Notes: generated by a model not told the origin, from the sequence alone. Positions 54,156 to 63,160 are shown, counted from the first letter of the stretch. The stretch: 64,000 nucleotides of DNA from Bacteroidota bacterium (GCA_023429135.1 JAEYWD010000118.1:1-64000), one strand, 5' to 3'. Numbers and translations are program-made.

Positions 54156-55295
54156 ATGAAATATTACCTTATTGCCGGCGAAGCCTCCGGCGATTTACAC
54201 GGCTCCAACCTGATGCGTGGTTTAAAACTTGTCGATTCCAATGCTCAATTCCGCTACTTTGGTGGTGATTTTATGCAGGAACAAGGTGGCGAGCTTGTGA
54301 TGCACTATAAACATGGAGCCTTTATGGGAATTTGGGAGGTGATAAAAAACCTCGGCACCATTTCAAAAAATATGAAACTCTGCAAGAACGACATAGCACA
54401 ATGGCGGCCCGATGTTGTTATTTTAATCGATTATGCAGGATTTAACCTTAAGATAGCACAATTTGCAAAAACATTGAACATTCCCGTTTTCTACTATATC
54501 TCTCCAAAAGTTTGGGTATGGAAGGAATCAAGGGTCAAAACGATCAAAAAGTTTGTAGACCGCATGTTTGTTATTTTTCCCTTTGAAGTCGATTTTTATA
54601 AAAAGCACAATTACGAGGCATTCTTTGCCGGCAATCCGCTGATTGATGCCATTGAAGAAAAGCTTCCTACCCTGCCCGATAGCACTATTTTCCGAAATCA
54701 GAACCAATTATCAGATAAGCCAATAATAGCTCTCGTTCCCGGTAGCCGTCGTCAGGAAATCGAACTTATTCTACCCGAAATGCTGAAAGCCGCTGAAAGC
54801 TTCCCTCAATATCAGGTGATTATTGCTGGAGCACCATCCATGAGCATGGAGAATTACAATAAAATTCTGGGAGACAAAAATATTCCGGTACTGTTCGGTC
54901 AAACGTATTCTATTCTCCGCAACGCCAGGGCAGCAGTAGTAACATCGGGAACTGCAACGCTCGAAACAGCAGTTTTAAATGTTCCCCAGGTGGTGTGTTA
55001 CAAAACCAGTACTATTACATTCGAGATAGGTCGGCATTTTGTTAAGGTGAAATTCTTTTCGTTGGTTAATATCATTATGGATAAGGAAGTAGTAAAGGAG
55101 CTTCTTCAGTTCAATTTACCTCAGAATATCTCCACAGAACTGGATAAGCTTTTACATGATGAAAAATACCGTAATAAGATGTTCGACAACTATAAGCTTT
55201 TACGCGAAAAATGCGGCGGGTCAGGAGCTTCGAAGCGAGTGGCAGACAAGATGATAAAAGAGCTAACCAATATGAAAAACAACATACTCACTTAG
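54156..55295 (+). CDS. lpxB: Lipid-A-disaccharide synthase
   Basis: A 379-residue GT19 enzyme joining UDP-2,3-diacylglucosamine and lipid X in lipid A synthesis at the inner membrane. The N-terminal MKYYLIAGEASGDLHGSNLM is the family signature; VILIDYAGFNLKIA, YYISPKVWVWKESR and FAGNPLIDAI follow, with the donor-site VPGSRRQEIE and VTSGTATLETA. ATG at 54156 fits the family N-terminus; upstream in-frame codons to 54009 cover the LytTR operon's regulatory DNA. A SpoIID-like gene follows closely. Confidence 0.96.
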   Translation: MKYYLIAGEASGDLHGSNLMRGLKLVDSNAQFRYFGGDFMQEQGGELVMHYKHGAFMGIWEVIKNLGTISKNMKLCKNDIAQWRPDVVILIDYAGFNLKIAQFAKTLNIPVFYYISPKVWVWKESRVKTIKKFVDRMFVIFPFEVDFYKKHNYEAFFAGNPLIDAIEEKLPTLPDSTIFRNQNQLSDKPIIALVPGSRRQEIELILPEMLKAAESFPQYQVIIAGAPSMSMENYNKILGDKNIPVLFGQTYSILRNARAAVVTSGTATLETAVLNVPQVVCYKTSTITFEIGRHFVKVKFFSLVNIIMDKEVVKELLQFNLPQNISTELDKLLHDEKYRNKMFDNYKLLREKCGGSGASKRVADKMIKELTNMKNNILT

Positions 55296-55297
55296 AT

Positions 55298-56419
55298 TTG
55301 AGAAGCACCCTCTGCATAATATTGGTATTGTTTTCATTTGAAATTACAGCTCAAATACGGGTAAGTACCTTCAACAGCCTCCCTGTAAAAACGCTGATTA
55401 TTTCATCATATACAGGAGATTACCTTATTGGTTGTGAAGAGGAAACTGTTGCCTTATTTACACGGGGGAAAATTTTCTACATTTCTCTATACGATAAAAG
55501 TCTTTTATTATCCGATGAAAATGGCCTACTTGGTTGTTTCGAAGAATTAATCATTACTCCAAAGAATGACACCGCAAGGCTCAGGATTGCTCCCATAGAG
55601 CCAAAAGCAAGTGCACGAAATTACTTTGGCAACATACATTTGAAAATTGAATATGGCAGAATTATAATTTTGAACGAAATTAATAATGAACAATATATTG
55701 CAGGTGTTGTGGAAGCAGAGAGCGGTATAAACGCTCAATCGGAGTTTTACAAGGCACAGGCTTTACTTTGCCGGACTTATATGTACAGCCACATGAACCG
55801 TCACGAAACAGAAGGCTTTAACCTTTGCGACGAGGTGCACTGTCAGGCTTATAAAGGCTGTACTCCATTTACCGGATACATATTGAAGTCGACTATTAAA
55901 ACAGCAGGAAATGTTATTGTGGATGAAACCAACAATCCTATTACCGCTGCTTTTCATGCAAATTGCGGGGGAGAAACGGAATCGGCAATGAATATTTGGT
56001 TAAAACAGGAAAATTATCTTGTTCCGGTTAAAGATCCTCATTGCCAGAATATGCCCAACTCTAACTGGGAAGTAAAGATACCCTTGCACGAGTGGAAAAA
56101 ATATCTGAATAATCATAATTTTAAAACACAAGGAATTCCGGTTTCTTCATTTGAAATTAAAAATAAAAGCAGGCTTAACTATTACCGGAATAACAAAGAC
56201 TCCATACTTACAAAACAAATACGTGCAGATTGGAATTTAAAATCGTCGTACTTTCAGATATACATAAAAAATAATACTGTTCATATCAAGGGCCAAGGAT
56301 ATGGGCACGGCGTGGGATTATGCCAGGATGGAGCTATGAATATGGCAAAAAAAGGATTAACCTATACAGATATAATCAACTTCTATTTTAAAAATGTAAA
56401 AATTACCGATGTCAAATAA
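55298..56419 (+). CDS. SpoIID/LytB domain protein
   Basis: A 373-residue protein from a TTG at 55298, three bases after the lpxB stop. It gives a proper signal peptide (RSTLCIILVLFSFEITAQ); an ATG at 55211 exists in frame but overlaps lpxB by 85 nt. The SpoIID domain is seen in YIAGVVEAESGINAQSEFYKAQALLCRTY (in part), FHANCGGETESA and GQGYGHGVGLCQDGAMNMAKKG. SpoIID proteins are lytic transglycosylases acting on denuded peptidoglycan in sporulating bacteria; Bacteroidota do not sporulate, so a cell-wall remodelling role is inferred. Confidence 0.88.
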   Translation: MRSTLCIILVLFSFEITAQIRVSTFNSLPVKTLIISSYTGDYLIGCEEETVALFTRGKIFYISLYDKSLLLSDENGLLGCFEELIITPKNDTARLRIAPIEPKASARNYFGNIHLKIEYGRIIILNEINNEQYIAGVVEAESGINAQSEFYKAQALLCRTYMYSHMNRHETEGFNLCDEVHCQAYKGCTPFTGYILKSTIKTAGNVIVDETNNPITAAFHANCGGETESAMNIWLKQENYLVPVKDPHCQNMPNSNWEVKIPLHEWKKYLNNHNFKTQGIPVSSFEIKNKSRLNYYRNNKDSILTKQIRADWNLKSSYFQIYIKNNTVHIKGQGYGHGVGLCQDGAMNMAKKGLTYTDIINFYFKNVKITDVK

Positions 56420-56426
56420 TCCATAA

Positions 56427-56804
56427 TTAAAGCACGCGATCGCATGTCTCGAGCAAATTATTAATGAAATAGCCCTTCTTGGAGATGTACGAAGTAGCAC
56501 CTTTTTTATAATATTCTTCAATTAAAGTTTCATTATTCTGACCCGACAAAATAATAACAGGCACCGATTTTTCTCTTTTCCTGATTTCAACCAGAGCTTC
56601 CAAACCAGTCATAACGGGTTTATCGTCCGAAATAAAGTGATGATCAAGAATTATTACATCAGGTTTTTTTTCAAGATTTTGAAGACAATCTTCACTATTT
56701 TTAAAAACATTAACTTCAACTCCCTCCTTGCTGCAGATGGTATATTCCAGCAAGTTTTGAATTAACCTGTCATCGTCTACCACAAATATCAACCTGCTTT
56801 TCAT
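56427..56804 (-). CDS. Stand-alone response regulator receiver
   Basis: A 125-residue CheY-like domain without output domain. FVVDDDRLIQ holds the acidic pair, VIILDHHF the phosphorylated Asp, ILSGQNNE the Ser/Thr position and YISKKG the Lys. Residues around the phosphorylation site have an insertion (HHFISDDKPVMTG) longer than in CheY. No kinase gene lies next to it. Confidence 0.85.
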   Translation of the reverse strand: MKSRLIFVVDDDRLIQNLLEYTICSKEGVEVNVFKNSEDCLQNLEKKPDVIILDHHFISDDKPVMTGLEALVEIRKREKSVPVIILSGQNNETLIEEYYKKGATSYISKKGYFINNLLETCDRVL

Positions 56805-57137
56805 AATACACCCTACCTTTCTGAGATAAGTTTACCATGTATACGGCAAACACAATAAAATTGTTTGATATAAAAATTTCATCTAACATTCATTCAAAAT
56901 CCAATTGATTGACAGCGGATTAAAAATAATTTGCAGATATATGGAGAAGGTGCAAAAACCTTGCCCTGATTATAGATTATAACTTATTTTAACATTTTAT
57001 TAAGAAAAGATTTCTGCCGTCCTGAATATCAATAATTATAAAGTACTCATGTACAATATTTTATAATATGAAACCCAAAAGAGTTTTGCTGCAGAATAAA
57101 AACATCAGCAACACAAACTCTTCTTTTGTCGAAAAAC
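56805..57137. other. 333-nt non-coding gap between a receiver gene and ahpF
   Basis: AT-rich. It holds the probable ahpF terminator (57079-57122) and must hold the promoter of the receiver gene. A 29-codon plus-strand frame beginning ATGAAACCCAAAAGAG at 57068 runs into the ahpF 3' end, but nothing supports it as a gene. No RNA gene was recognised. Confidence 0.5.
57079..57122 (-). terminator. Probable terminator of ahpCF
   Basis: On the minus strand AAGAGTTT..TGCTG pairs with CAGCA..AAACTCTT (13 bp with one 4-nt bulge), followed by TTTT, starting 16 nt past the ahpF stop. Confidence 0.5.
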
Positions 57138-58691
57138 TTAATTTAAAGCTCCTTTAATTCTATCCTCGAAAGCTGAGAGCGCAGCTTTAGCTCCTTCTCC
57201 CATGGCAATCACTATTTGTTTATATGGAACGGTGGATACATCCCCTGCTGCGTAAATTCCGGCCTTTCCTGTACGACAATGTGCATCGATAAGGATCTCA
57301 CCAGTACGGTTAATGGTTACAAGGTTGCGGAACGCCTGACTATTAGCTGTTAATCCTATCTGCACAAACACACCATCCGTACTCAGTAACTGGGTGTTTC
57401 CTGATTCCCGATCTCGATAAACAAGACCGGTAACTTTTGTTCCGTCTCCTTCCACACTTAATGTTTCGGCACTGGTAATTACTTTTACATTGGATAAAGT
57501 TTTAAGTTTGCTTTGAAGAATCTGATCTCCTTTAAGCTCGTTCATAAATTCGAGTATCGTTACATCCGATGCAATTGAAGAGAGGTCTATTGCTGCTTCA
57601 AGACCCGAGTTTCCACCACCTACAACAACTACCCGCTTACCCTTATAGAAAGGACCATCGCAATGAGTACAAAAGGCAACTCCTGAGCCAATATAATTAT
57701 TTTCGCCAGGTACGTTTAATCTTCGCCAACTTGCACCTGTTGCTATAATCAGGGCTGGAGCTTTCAGGGTTTCTCCCATAGATGTCTGCACTTCTTTTAA
57801 GCCTTCCTGCATGTCAACCTGTTCTATTTTGCGGTTTTCATAAATATCTACCTGGTAATCGGCCAAATGGTGTTTCAAATTGGCCGTAAGATGACTTCCT
57901 GTGGTCTGCGAAACAGAAATCATATTTTCGATTCCAAGGGTCTCGGTAAGCTGACCACCCACTTTTTCGGCGATTAGTGCCACAGAGAATCCTTTCCGCG
58001 CGGAATAAATTGCCGAGGAAATTCCTGCAGGCCCGCCGCCAGCAACAATTACATCATACTCTTTATTAGAAACTTGCACAACTTCAGACTCCGAACCCAC
58101 CAGTTCTTCCAGTTTCGCAAGCAATTCGCCAAGAGACGATCGGCCAACATGCAACAACTTTCCATTTGCATAAACAGCAGGCACAGCCTGGATATTTAAT
58201 TTTTCAACTTCTTCCTGATTTATGGAACCATCAACAATTACATGATTTACATCAGGATTGAGTATTGACATTACATTTATTGACTGAACCACATCGGGAC
58301 AATTGGTGCAGGTAAGGGAAATGTAACTTTTAACCTCAACGGGACCTTTCAGTGCTTTAATTTTCCGACTAATGGTTTCATCAGGAAGATTCTTGCCAAT
58401 CCCATCCGCATTAAGAATGGCAAGAAGCAGAGAAGTAAATTCGTGGCCGGTAGGAACGGCTTTGAATTCAAATGCTAAAGGAGTATCATTTTTTAGAATT
58501 TTAAACGATAAGGAATCGCCCTCTCCTATATTACAATTTACTTTTGATGAGCAGGAAGCAACTTCTTGTAGAAGATTTATAAGTTCTTCTCTATTTGGGT
58601 GTGAAGGTTTTACGGCAATTTGAAAAGTGAAATTACTTTTAAGTCCTTCAAAAAGTGAGATAATTTGGTCTTTTAACGATTGTTCCAACAT
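57138..58691 (-). CDS. ahpF: Alkyl hydroperoxide reductase subunit F
   Basis: A 517-residue FAD protein that passes electrons from NADH to AhpC. The N-terminal double thioredoxin-like part carries C128-x-x-C131 (SLTCTNCPD) and the thioredoxin-reductase-like part carries AFCTHCDGPF plus FAD (GGGPAGISSAIYSARKG) and NADH (VVVVGGGNSGLEAAIDL) sites. Length and both disulfide centres match E. coli AhpF. It lies 64 nt downstream of ahpC and is expected to be co-transcribed with it. Confidence 0.97.
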   Translation of the reverse strand: MLEQSLKDQIISLFEGLKSNFTFQIAVKPSHPNREELINLLQEVASCSSKVNCNIGEGDSLSFKILKNDTPLAFEFKAVPTGHEFTSLLLAILNADGIGKNLPDETISRKIKALKGPVEVKSYISLTCTNCPDVVQSINVMSILNPDVNHVIVDGSINQEEVEKLNIQAVPAVYANGKLLHVGRSSLGELLAKLEELVGSESEVVQVSNKEYDVIVAGGGPAGISSAIYSARKGFSVALIAEKVGGQLTETLGIENMISVSQTTGSHLTANLKHHLADYQVDIYENRKIEQVDMQEGLKEVQTSMGETLKAPALIIATGASWRRLNVPGENNYIGSGVAFCTHCDGPFYKGKRVVVVGGGNSGLEAAIDLSSIASDVTILEFMNELKGDQILQSKLKTLSNVKVITSAETLSVEGDGTKVTGLVYRDRESGNTQLLSTDGVFVQIGLTANSQAFRNLVTINRTGEILIDAHCRTGKAGIYAAGDVSTVPYKQIVIAMGEGAKAALSAFEDRIKGALN

Positions 58692-58755
58692 ATGATGAAT
58701 ATTTTATTTGAGAGAGGCCGGAATAATCCGGCACTCCAAAGGCGGTTAGTATTAT

Positions 58756-59319
58756 TTAGATTTTCCCAACCAGGTCGATGCTGGGTTTTAAGGTTTCGGC
58801 ACCTTGTTTCCATTTAGCAGGACAAACTTCGGATGGATGACTTGCCACAAACTGCAATGCCTGTAAACGACGTAGCAACTCATCGGCATTACGGCCAATA
58901 TTTCCGGCAACCACTTCGTAAGCTACAATTTCACCTTCGGGGTTTACTATAAAAGTACCACGCTCGGCTAAACCGGCCTCTTCAATCATAACATCAAAAC
59001 CTCTTGAAAGCATTCCGGTAGGATCGGCAAGCATCGGATACTGAATTTTTTTGATTGTGTCGGATGTATCGTGCCATGCCTTGTGAACGAAATGTGTGTC
59101 GGTCGACACTGAGTATATCTCACAGTTTGCCTGCTTGAACTCGCCATATTTATTAACTAAATCTTCAAGTTCAGTAGGACAAACAAAAGTGAAATCGGCA
59201 GGATAAAAGAAGAATACCGACCATTTTCCCAAAACATCCTTTTTCGAAACTGATCTGAAATCGTTATTTACAAAAGCTTGCACTTTAAAATCTACAATCT
59301 GTTTTCCAATTTGTGACAT
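58756..59319 (-). CDS. ahpC: Alkyl hydroperoxide reductase subunit C (typical 2-Cys peroxiredoxin)
   Basis: A 187-residue peroxidase reducing hydrogen peroxide and organic hydroperoxides. The peroxidatic Cys47 is in ADFTFVCPTE and the resolving Cys166 in SEVCPAKW, spaced as in E. coli AhpC (46/165). It heads the ahpCF operon. The gap to divergent oxyR holds a near-ideal promoter overlapped by an OxyR-type palindrome. Confidence 0.98.
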   Translation of the reverse strand: MSQIGKQIVDFKVQAFVNNDFRSVSKKDVLGKWSVFFFYPADFTFVCPTELEDLVNKYGEFKQANCEIYSVSTDTHFVHKAWHDTSDTIKKIQYPMLADPTGMLSRGFDVMIEEAGLAERGTFIVNPEGEIVAYEVVAGNIGRNADELLRRLQALQFVASHPSEVCPAKWKQGAETLKPSIDLVGKI

Positions 59320-59359
59320 AATTCTATTTTTTAGTGAGTGATTATTTTTTATTTCGAAT

Positions 59360-59391
59360 CAAAATTATCGTCTCCACAAGTATAAATCAAA
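59360..59391 (-). promoter_or_regulatory. Promoter of ahpCF
   Basis: On the minus strand TTTG (59391-59388), a 20-nt spacer, and TAATTTTG (59367-59360), matching the Bacteroidota consensus fully. The -33 element lies in the centre of the palindrome at 59376-59411. Confidence 0.75.
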
Positions 59392-59411
59392 TAAATATTA
59401 TTTATACTTGT
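59376..59411. promoter_or_regulatory. Probable OxyR operator between ahpC and oxyR
   Basis: ACAAGTATAAAT (59376-59387) and ATTTATACTTGT (59400-59411) are exact reverse complements with a 12-nt spacer, total 36 bp. The length and AT-rich ATA/TAT spacing fit an OxyR tetramer site. It overlaps the ahpC -33 box and ends 20 nt before the oxyR start, so it could serve both activation of ahpCF and autoregulation. Confidence 0.65.
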
Positions 59412-59431
59412 ATAGATTTTGTTAATTACAT

Positions 59432-60355
59432 ATGACAGTTCAACAACTTGAGTACATTGTAGCCTTAAATAAATACAGGCATTTTGTTACAGCATCGGAG
59501 AAATGCGGTATAACACAACCCACATTGAGTTTGATGATCCAGAAATTGGAATCGGAATTGAATGTCTCCATATTTGATCGCAGCAAACACCCGGTAGAAC
59601 CCACCTCTATGGGAAAGCGGTTGATTGAGCAGGCCGAAGTAACTTTGCGCGAAATTCGAAAGATGAAAGAACTTGTTGTTACTGAAACAGATAGCCTTGC
59701 CGGTCCGTTGAAACTAGGAGTAATTCCAACCCTTGCCCCTTACCTGGTTCCGGAGCTGATTCACAATTTCAAATTTAACTGTCCACAAATACAACTTACC
59801 ATCCACGAAATGCCTACAGGGTCTCTGATTACAGCTCTTCAGAGAGATACGGTAGATATGTTTATTGCAGCAACTCCGCTTGAACAGCCCGATTTTTATG
59901 AAATTCCCATTTATTATGAAAAATTTATAGCCTATTTTGCTGCAGATAACCCGTTCCGCGACACTCCATTATCGGCGCAGAATTTACCCCGCGAAAACCT
60001 TTGGATTCTTCAGGAAGGGCATTGTCTTCGGAGCCAGATTTTTAACTTCTGCCAGAATACTGTTGAATTTAACTACACCTATGAAGCCGGAAGCATAGAA
60101 ACCCTTATAAGGATTGTGGATAAGAACGGAGGTTATTCTGTGATACCGGAATTGCATCTTCCCTTTTTATCCAAAGAACAGAAGCTGAATGTTCGTGAAA
60201 TAACAAATCCACCAGCAGTTCGGGAGATTTCTATTGTAATCCGAAAGGACTTTATAAAGGAGCGTGTAATAAACGCTGTGGCGAATACAATTAAATCGAT
60301 TATGCCCGAAAATATGCTGGATGAGCGATTGAAGAAATTTTCGATAAAACTGTAG
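59432..60355 (+). CDS. oxyR: Hydrogen peroxide sensor OxyR (LysR family)
   Basis: A 307-residue LysR-type regulator. The N-terminal winged helix (FVTASEKCGITQPTLSLMIQKLE) is followed by a sensor domain with EGHCLRSQIFNFC: C198 and C207, nine residues apart and in the same sequence context as the redox Cys199/Cys208 of E. coli OxyR (GHCLRDQ..FC). This identifies it as a true peroxide sensor rather than a generic LysR. It is divergent from ahpC, its classic target. Confidence 0.96.
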   Translation: MTVQQLEYIVALNKYRHFVTASEKCGITQPTLSLMIQKLESELNVSIFDRSKHPVEPTSMGKRLIEQAEVTLREIRKMKELVVTETDSLAGPLKLGVIPTLAPYLVPELIHNFKFNCPQIQLTIHEMPTGSLITALQRDTVDMFIAATPLEQPDFYEIPIYYEKFIAYFAADNPFRDTPLSAQNLPRENLWILQEGHCLRSQIFNFCQNTVEFNYTYEAGSIETLIRIVDKNGGYSVIPELHLPFLSKEQKLNVREITNPPAVREISIVIRKDFIKERVINAVANTIKSIMPENMLDERLKKFSIKL

Positions 60356-60371
60356 AAAAGAAAATACCTGC

Positions 60372-60575
60372 TTACCAGGATTCCTTTTTAATCACTTCAA
60401 TCTGGTCGGCAACACGGCTTCTTAAATCATTTTCGACATCTTCGGGATACTTTTTGCCTTTAATTATTTCCTTACTGAGCTTCCAGGCAATCCATATGTT
60501 AATTATTCCAACAATGAATAATAAAATTGCGAAGCCTAATAAGTGATTCTGTAATACTATTTCCCAATTCTCCAT
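60372..60575 (-). CDS. Small single-pass membrane protein
   Basis: A 67-residue protein with one membrane helix (about 10-31, NHLLGFAILLFIVGIINIW) and a charged cytoplasmic C-terminus (KKYPEDVENDLRSRVADQIEV). Function unknown. It converges with oxyR (16-nt gap) and may share a transcript with the 95-residue membrane protein upstream. Confidence 0.5.
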   Translation of the reverse strand: MENWEIVLQNHLLGFAILLFIVGIINIWIAWKLSKEIIKGKKYPEDVENDLRSRVADQIEVIKKESW

Positions 60576-60690
60576 TTATGAAATACCAACTCATTTTTCA
60601 ATAGAAACCCTCTTCTCAATTTTTTGTTCCTAAAAGATACCAAAAAAGAGCTATATAGATCAAGTATAAATAATCGGATAATTAAGGTTA

Positions 60691-60978
60691 TTATTTCAGC
60701 TCCTGCAATCTGCCTTTTAATTTCAGGAGAAGCACAAACATGGTAATTGTCACAGCAAGCTGTGCTAAGTAACTCAAATGTATTATCATCCATTCCATTG
60801 AGGTGTTTGTCCATTCGGGAAGCAGGCTTGCCTTATCGGGCATAAACCTGATTATTACACTTTTACTGGCATAATCATTCAATATATCATGGTTGGCTGC
60901 CCAGTCCAGTAACAGGCAGAATCCTAAAACCATCATCAGCAGTATTGAAGCATTAGTGATCTTAGTAATTGTTTTCAT
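60691..60978 (-). CDS. Small two-helix membrane protein
   Basis: A 95-residue protein with hydrophobic segments at about 10-27 and 66-86 and a charged end (KLKGRLQELK). No family recognised. An open frame of 85 codons in another phase overlaps it, but this frame has the better composition and start. Confidence 0.5.
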   Translation of the reverse strand: MKTITKITNASILLMMVLGFCLLLDWAANHDILNDYASKSVIIRFMPDKASLLPEWTNTSMEWMIIHLSYLAQLAVTITMFVLLLKLKGRLQELK

Positions 60979-61150
60979 AAAATTTGTTGACTATTTGAAA
61001 AATGGTTTAATAAGCTTGAAACTCTTGTCAACGTTATGAAAAAGGTATTTTCTTAGCAATATTTTTTGACTGATCCTGTTTTTTGAGTCGCTAATAGACT
61101 TATAATAAATATATACCAATTTTCACTTATATTTATTCCCGTTTCTGGTT

Positions 61151-62992
61151 CTATTTCACCGGTTTAAATAGGTTGAGAATCTTAAGGAAAATCTCAGTAT
61201 TTTCGTACACTCCGCGAAAATCTTCCGAATGAGGTCCATATGCAAATACCGGAACCATTACTGCTGTATGATCGGTAGAGCTAAACTGGCCGTCCACCAT
61301 TCCTCTGGAATAATCGCCGCCCAGTAAGGTGAGTCCGCCTGTTTCGTGATCGGCAGTAACAATAACCAGGGTTTCGCCATCTTTATCGGCAAATCTGAGA
61401 GCCTCGGCTACCGCCAGGTCGAAATCGAGCATTTCGCGCACAACATATTGTATGTTATTGGCATGACCGCCATAGTCAATCTGGGCCCCTTCAATCATTA
61501 GAAAGAATCCTTTAGGGTTGGAAAGAAGACTGATGCTTTTTTGTGCCGATATTCTCAGAAAATCGCCCCGTCCTTTGATCTTTGAGCGGGTTGCACTATC
61601 GTCCAGAATAACAGCTTTCCCAGCTTTTATCTGATCGATTTCATTGAAGTCGGTTAAAATCTGATAATTTTTACCAGCAAGTTCCGTCAGTAAATTGCGG
61701 TTATCGTGACGTTTGCTGAAGGCCGACGGATTACCTCCAATTAATACATCGATGTTGCTGTTCATAAAGTCGGCGGCTATTCTTTCGGACCAGTCTCTTT
61801 CGACCTGATGGGCATAAAACACTGCCGGGGTGGCATCGGTAATATCACCGGCCGAAACTACTCCGCATTTTAGTCCTTTGGGATACAATAACTCAGCCAG
61901 GTTTGGACATGATTTTCCGGTGGTATCCACGCCTATGCTTCGGTTTTTTGTTTTTTTGCCAGTTGCAATGGCCGAACCGCCGGCAGCAGAATCGGTAATA
62001 TAATCGTCGGCCGAGGATGTTTTGGAGAACCCAATCTCTTTCATGTTAAATATGGTGAGCTTCCCTCCGTTGGCGGTATATCCGGCATAAAGCTGCGCCA
62101 ATCCCATGCCGTCGCCAAAAAGGAGAATCACATTTTTAACTTTCCCCTTTTTATTAAGATAGCCAAAAGCCGGTGTATAAACTTCGTGCTGTTCAGTAGC
62201 AGTATATTCTGATTTTCCCCGGGTATTGAGAAACTGTGCCATTTTGGAGATGTTATCAGTTCCCAGAAAGTCGACTTTAAGATTGATAAGGCCTTTCCAT
62301 CCGTTAATATTATCGGGAACATTCCAGAACCGGAATTTCTTTCCAAGACTATGTACTGAGTCGATAGTAGCTGTTATTCGTTTCTGTTGATAAGCGGGGA
62401 TAATTCCTTTGCCATTCCAGTTCGAAAACCGGGCAAAGTTCTCGCTAAACATAGCTACCCGATTTAACTGACTGGCATTGTAACTTATATTTATTCTTCC
62501 ATCGAAGCTGATGAAATCGGGGAAGTCCACAAAATTTTCAGGAGCAGGGGTATTGCCCGAAATTACTACTCTTACGGCATGTTTGTTTACTTTTGGATCA
62601 AAAACATCAGGAAATCTGGCCAGTTCGTCGGAAAGCGCTTTTAAGGTTGAGGTAGCTTCGGTTTTAATATCGATCAGCAATTGGAGATATCCTTCATTGT
62701 TAGCCCATGCCTTTCCGCCATTCTGGTCAAAAATTGTTCTCAGTGGAAGTAAATAAAGGGCATCTAATGTTCTTTCATTTTTAATTTCTCTCGCTGTATG
62801 AGCTACAAATAACTGGTTATATACCAGAAAGATGTCCGCTTCAATAGAGCCAAAATTACTGTAATATGCCCGCCAAAAAGGAATCTCGTTTGCATAATCG
62901 TTGTGAGAGTGAGCATTTAATGTGGAATATGCCTGGGCTTCAACCTGAATGAATATAACGATGCCCGCAAGAAAGGAAAGGATAAATTTCAT
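61151..62992 (-). CDS. Phosphodiesterase-like (PI-PLC/GDPD fold) domain fused to alkaline phosphatase
   Basis: A 613-residue secreted protein (signal peptide about 1-20, VEAQ). Residues about 24-265 look like a PI-PLC/GDPD-type TIM barrel: NAHSHNDY at 26-33, EAD at 51-53 and AHT at 64-66, the usual metal/acid-base positions. Residues about 285-613 are alkaline phosphatase: GDGMG at 293-297, TDSAAGGSA with nucleophile Ser335, EGAQIDYGGHANN, TADHETGG and STDHTAV for the zinc/magnesium site. The pair could release a phosphomonoester from a phosphodiester and then free phosphate. It sits downstream of a SusD gene on the same strand. Confidence 0.85.
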   Translation of the reverse strand: MKFILSFLAGIVIFIQVEAQAYSTLNAHSHNDYANEIPFWRAYYSNFGSIEADIFLVYNQLFVAHTAREIKNERTLDALYLLPLRTIFDQNGGKAWANNEGYLQLLIDIKTEATSTLKALSDELARFPDVFDPKVNKHAVRVVISGNTPAPENFVDFPDFISFDGRINISYNASQLNRVAMFSENFARFSNWNGKGIIPAYQQKRITATIDSVHSLGKKFRFWNVPDNINGWKGLINLKVDFLGTDNISKMAQFLNTRGKSEYTATEQHEVYTPAFGYLNKKGKVKNVILLFGDGMGLAQLYAGYTANGGKLTIFNMKEIGFSKTSSADDYITDSAAGGSAIATGKKTKNRSIGVDTTGKSCPNLAELLYPKGLKCGVVSAGDITDATPAVFYAHQVERDWSERIAADFMNSNIDVLIGGNPSAFSKRHDNRNLLTELAGKNYQILTDFNEIDQIKAGKAVILDDSATRSKIKGRGDFLRISAQKSISLLSNPKGFFLMIEGAQIDYGGHANNIQYVVREMLDFDLAVAEALRFADKDGETLVIVTADHETGGLTLLGGDYSRGMVDGQFSSTDHTAVMVPVFAYGPHSEDFRGVYENTEIFLKILNLFKPVK

Positions 62993-63060
62993 CGGATCGT
63001 GAACTTTTTAATGCAATGATTAAGTTAATTCTGGTTATAAACAAATAAAAAATGAAAAGG

Positions 63061-63153
63061 GAGGCTGTTTGAAAAGGCCTGCGAAGCATATTGGTTCCAA
63101 ACGTAACAAAAAGAACAACCGAATCGCAGAACGAATATATTTCAGACAGCCTC
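63061..63153. repeat. 93-bp element with 14-bp terminal inverted repeats
   Basis: GAGGCTGTTTGAAA (63061-63074) and TTTCAGACAGCCTC (63140-63153) are reverse complements with one mismatch. The 65-bp interior has no gene. Such short palindromic elements are typical of MITEs derived from insertion sequences with GAGGCTGT-type ends. It lies 7 nt after the SusD stop codon and could act as the terminator. Confidence 0.7.
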
Positions 63154-63160
63154 CTGTAAA

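Noticed and set aside
57068..57157. Plus-strand 29-codon frame as a small gene
   Set aside because: Short, runs into the ahpF 3' end, includes the probable ahpF terminator and has no promoter match.
60557..60814. Open frame of 85 codons on the minus strand
   Set aside because: It overlaps the 95-residue membrane protein in another phase and ends in the region before the 67-residue protein; its sequence is not membrane-like or domain-like.
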